A stretch of 64,000 nucleotides of DNA from Apostichopus japonicus (lineage: Eukaryota > Echinodermata > Holothuroidea > Aspidochirotida > Stichopodidae). A model generated the notes under the pieces. It did not search any database and was not told where the DNA came from. It worked only from the letters and a program-made list of their open reading frames with translations. The position numbers and the translations under genes are program-made. Of the stretch, positions 61,020 to 64,000 are shown piece by piece (the stretch's first letter is position 1; each line of letters starts with the position of its first letter). The stretch covers positions 6,284,001 to 6,348,000 of the forward strand of contig NC_092571.1 in the NCBI RefSeq assembly GCF_037975245.1. Reading direction: 5' to 3'.

Positions 61020-62105
61020 TCCTTATATCACCAATATTGTTTATATGTCCCTGTCAACTGGATCCTTTCTGGAGAGTCAGAAAGTTGCACATGTTCGTCC
61101 ACACAAAATTGGCCTGGATAAAGTTTAAAAAATCATTGTCTCATTACTAACCTCAAATTCTTCAGGAAAACCAACGAACCCGTAGTGTTTTCTCGGATTA
61201 ATGACCATAAAACTACTAATAAATTATCTGATGTCTTTTAGTCGGCATACAAGCCATACCATGGGACAGTCTGCACTTATGCAGAAGGTATATATTATTA
61301 GAAGGTACAGGAATATCTCAGATGATGCGTGTAAGACTTTAATCCATGCCCTTGTGACATCAAACTGGATTACTGCAATGCCCTGCTACAGTATATGGCC
61401 TGCCTCACAAGCTGACCGATCGCCTTCAGCGAGTTCAGAATCGCGCCTCACGGCTTGTAAGTCGCACTCGTAGACATGAGCATATTACACCTGTATTACG
61501 TGACTTACATTGGTTGCCTATTCATTGCAGGTTCAATTATAAGATTCTGTACATATAAGTCACTTAATGGTTTAGCCCCTATCTACCTCTCTGAATTAAT
61601 ACATAAATACAAGCCTACTCGATCTCTACGCTCAGAATCCAAGTCCTTACTTACCAAACCTGTCATTAAAACTTCTACATACAGAAACAGGCGTTTCGAT
61701 TACTCATCTGCGACATTATGGAACAGTTTATCGGAGGAAGCTAAGTGTGCCAAAAATATAGACTAGTCAAAAACCTTTCTATTTAGATCTGCATTACATT
61801 AACCGTGCTTTCTATACTATTTATATTGTCACAGTATTACAACGCATTTTCCATTTTGCATTTACAGCGCTTTTAAAATTTTAATCTTACACATATATAT
61901 TTTAAATTTTAAGAATTTGTATGTATAATTTTTGATTTCCCATTTGCAGTTTTTATACAATTTATTGTCAGATTGTATATAACAAATTTTCTACCCTTTT
62001 TATACCTTACATTAACGATTTATATATTTATATGTTTGTATTTTACTGTAAAGCGCCTTAGAGCAATTTCTGATTGGATAAGGCGCTATAGAAATTTTGT
62101 AAAAT
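61020..62105 (+). mobile_element. CR1/L2-like non-LTR retrotransposon, internally deleted 3' part
   Basis: Frame-shifted pieces of ORF2. An RT fingers segment reads SESCTC.. / KVAHVRP then LITNLKFF.KT.EPVV.SRIN (61040-61275, like 'LKNYRPISNLKFxSKxxEKVV'), ending SAYKPYHGT. Then it jumps directly to the C-terminal part: LIHALVTS, NRASRLVSRTRRHEHITPVL, DLHWLPIHCRFNYKIL, and YKPTRSLRSESKSL, RFDYSSATLWNSLSEEAK. The 3' end has the stem GCGCCTTA/TAAGGCGC (62053-62060 / 62079-62086) and ends near AAATTTTGTAAAATAAATG. The palm (catalytic YADD-type) region is absent between the two parts. Confidence 0.8.
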
Positions 62106-62119
62106 AAATGCAGTCTGCA

Positions 62120-62400
62120 CTGTATGTTTAAATAAAGACATCCTCTCATTATTGGACAAAGCATATGCCACTGCTCTAGTTCTTTTAGACTTGAGCGCCA
62201 CCTTGATACTGTCGACCACAATATTCTTCTTTGTCATCTCAGAGATCACCTCGGTATACAGGAAAAAGCCCTAGATTGGTGCATATCATACCTATCACAA
62301 AGACCACAGTACAGTATGTTTGTATCTGAGAAGCAACCTCTAAACCTGTTATTTTAGATTATTCTGTTCCACAGGGCTCTGTTCTTGGCACGCAGTGGTT
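62120..62400 (+). mobile_element. second RT fragment (palm region) of a CR1/L2-like element
   Basis: The translation gives ATALVLLDLSATLDTVDHNI and then GIQEKALDWCISYLSQRPQ. This matches the 'LLDLSAAFDTVDH...L..RL....GI.G.AL.WF.SYL..R.Q' RT palm region (the first catalytic Asp area), running into a frame-shifted 'VPQGSVLG'-like piece near 62370. It directly follows the 3' end of the element above, so it belongs to a second copy or to a rearrangement. Confidence 0.75.
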
Positions 62401-62869
62401 TAGTTAATATACAGTACTTACAGTCCAAATGAAATCAGGAACCAAGAGTTACAATACCATGCTTATAAATGCAGAGGACACCCAACAATATATATATATT
62501 ACATTCAAACCGACTCTATGCAGACCATCGAATTGACCCTCAAACTTGGGTGTTATTTTTTATTCTTCCACGATAATGAAGCCACACATATCAATGTCAT
62601 TCGGTCATCTAGCTTGTAGTACATTCGGATTATAGGTAATATTTGCAAATATTTGAATCTCAAACTCGATCCACATACAGTATTGCACTCATCATAACAG
62701 ACTAAACGCTCAGGCATATCCATATCGACTACACTAAGGCACAAGAAACCAATAAACACAGAATAATGAAAACTCACAATGAGCAGCTTAGGCTCAACAG
62801 AGGCTTTATACAGAACGATAGGATGCACTCACGCTTCAGACCCAAAATGTACAGACAACACTGAAATAG

Positions 62870-62965
62870 TGTTGCGCCGATATCACCAATATCGGTTTTG
62901 GCCGATATCCGATATTATCATCCCAATATCGGTCCGATACCGATACGATACCGATATTTTTTAAC
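62870..62965. mobile_element. CCGATATCGG-type palindromic repeat, possible DNA-transposon end
   Basis: A dense cluster of GATATCGG/CCGATATC and CGATACCGATA units, together forming an inverted-repeat-rich ~90-bp block. Similar motifs occur near the ends of hAT-type elements in animals; the assignment here is tentative. Confidence 0.45.
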
Positions 62966-64000
62966 AGACAAAATGAAGGCAAAATCGTACTATAGTCATG
63001 CATACATTCACAAATAAATCTTCAAGTAAACAACAAAATATGGTGTTTTGTTTTCCTTTTGTCCTAAGTTGAAAAGAATGACTTTTTTCCTGATTTTGAA
63101 AAAGAGAATGATAATTGAAATCCAACCAGAATCTTTTTCACTGCAGCGCTGCACGCGATAATAAAATGGACGCAGTAAATGTGAGCCTTAACATCGTAAT
63201 GACATACAAGTAGCTACAGTGTTAACGTATGCTTGCAAAATTGCATCCTTATTAGGTTACGAACTGTTGATCACAATGTAAAAATAATAATTTATTGAGT
63301 TTCTACTCAATGTACAACTTATTCACTTGACCGTATAGAGAAAAAAAAAACCTGAAAATCAGTAGAGAAATGACCAATTGTGTACGGAAAGTAAGGTGGT
63401 ACACCTTTCAAATATTACGAAAGATCGAGCAAAACACTTTCGAAAAATTCACGCAAAACTGGCATATCGTACTAAATGCAACTAATGTCATGTAAACAAG
63501 GCTCTAGTGCATCCATTTATGAATATACCGTAAGACCACATCTGTTTTTAAGCGGGTGAAAAAAGAAAGTATTTTCTAGAATTTCCAAAAATACGGAAAA
63601 AATAATATCCTACCATAGTTAATTGTATAGCAAATAGCCTAACCATCTCGGCGGTTACGGATCTCACGTAACTGAAAAGTTCCCTGGCAACTTGCCAAAA
63701 AATGTTAACAAACAGGTGTTACAAAGGGGATGAGCTCACAGTGTGTTTGGGAAGGTACCTGGGAAAATTCGCAGCACATGTACGGCGGTAGTTGGGTATA
63801 GGGTTAAACACCGCAGTTGTAAAAATGTACGCATTGTGCACGCTATTCATTGTTAGGCAGTCTAGAGACAGGGCTTTGCTGAACGTTGTTTGTTTCATAA
63901 TATCGGAAATTTTGTAAGTTGCACTTTTTAAAGATTGAAAGACAGATTAAATCTCTCTTCATTTTATAACATAATATAGCTACTCTAACTTGTCATTTTA
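62966..64000. other. no recognised feature
   Basis: AT-rich sequence without open frames of note, splice-linked exons or visible repeats. Confidence 0.5.

Overview
This is eukaryotic, animal genomic DNA: AT-rich, with multi-exon genes carrying GT-AG introns, and with introns and spacers full of dispersed repeats, minisatellites, DNA transposons and CR1/L2-like retrotransposon debris. Two genes are clear animal orthologues (CDK11 and DNAJC11). The repeat style (GACCTTTGACC-type dispersed repeats, AGGCCTAGGCC-rich stretches, many small inverted-repeat elements) suggests an invertebrate deuterostome, most likely an echinoderm. That taxonomic call is an inference; no species can be named.

Layout. 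(1) Positions 894-12099, + strand: nine 3' exons of a Gfo/Idh/MocA-family oxidoreductase; the exon or exons with the NAD-binding glycine motif lie upstream of the window or were not recognised. (2) 12100-18102: intergenic, dispersed repeats and a duplicated block, no gene seen. (3) 18103-34926, - strand: a complete or nearly complete DNAJC11 gene in 13 exons (about 565 aa if the last recognised exon is terminal). (4) 34927-37681: spacer. (5) 37682-59404, - strand: a complete CDK11 (PITSLRE kinase) coding region in 15 exons whose lengths sum to exactly 862 codons including the stop. (6) 59405-64000: no gene, with rearranged pieces of a CR1/L2-like retrotransposon and a CCGATATCGG-type element. 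CDK11 and DNAJC11 are adjacent and co-oriented; both are also on 1p36 in human.

The most unusual feature is the relation between introns and minisatellites. Eleven tandem arrays were found in introns, and eight start or end within about 40 bp of a splice junction. Several share sequence with the splice site itself. The most striking is in CDK11: twelve copies of a ~70-bp unit comprising the last 18 codons of a kinase exon (TLWYRAPE motif) plus its 5' splice site. In the oxidoreductase gene the coding frame runs straight from an exon into a 45-bp array and stays open for about 155 further codons.

Other elements: a 2.85-kb DNA transposon in a CDK11 intron with matching 19-bp ends, clustered GCGAGGGACGGAATT repeats and a decayed transposase-like gene; three smaller inverted-repeat elements; and a dispersed repeat family that carries perfect AGGTCAAAGGTCA (DR1) nuclear-receptor sites. 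All exon models were made by reading splice sites, frame and remembered family conservation by eye; no alignment or search was run.
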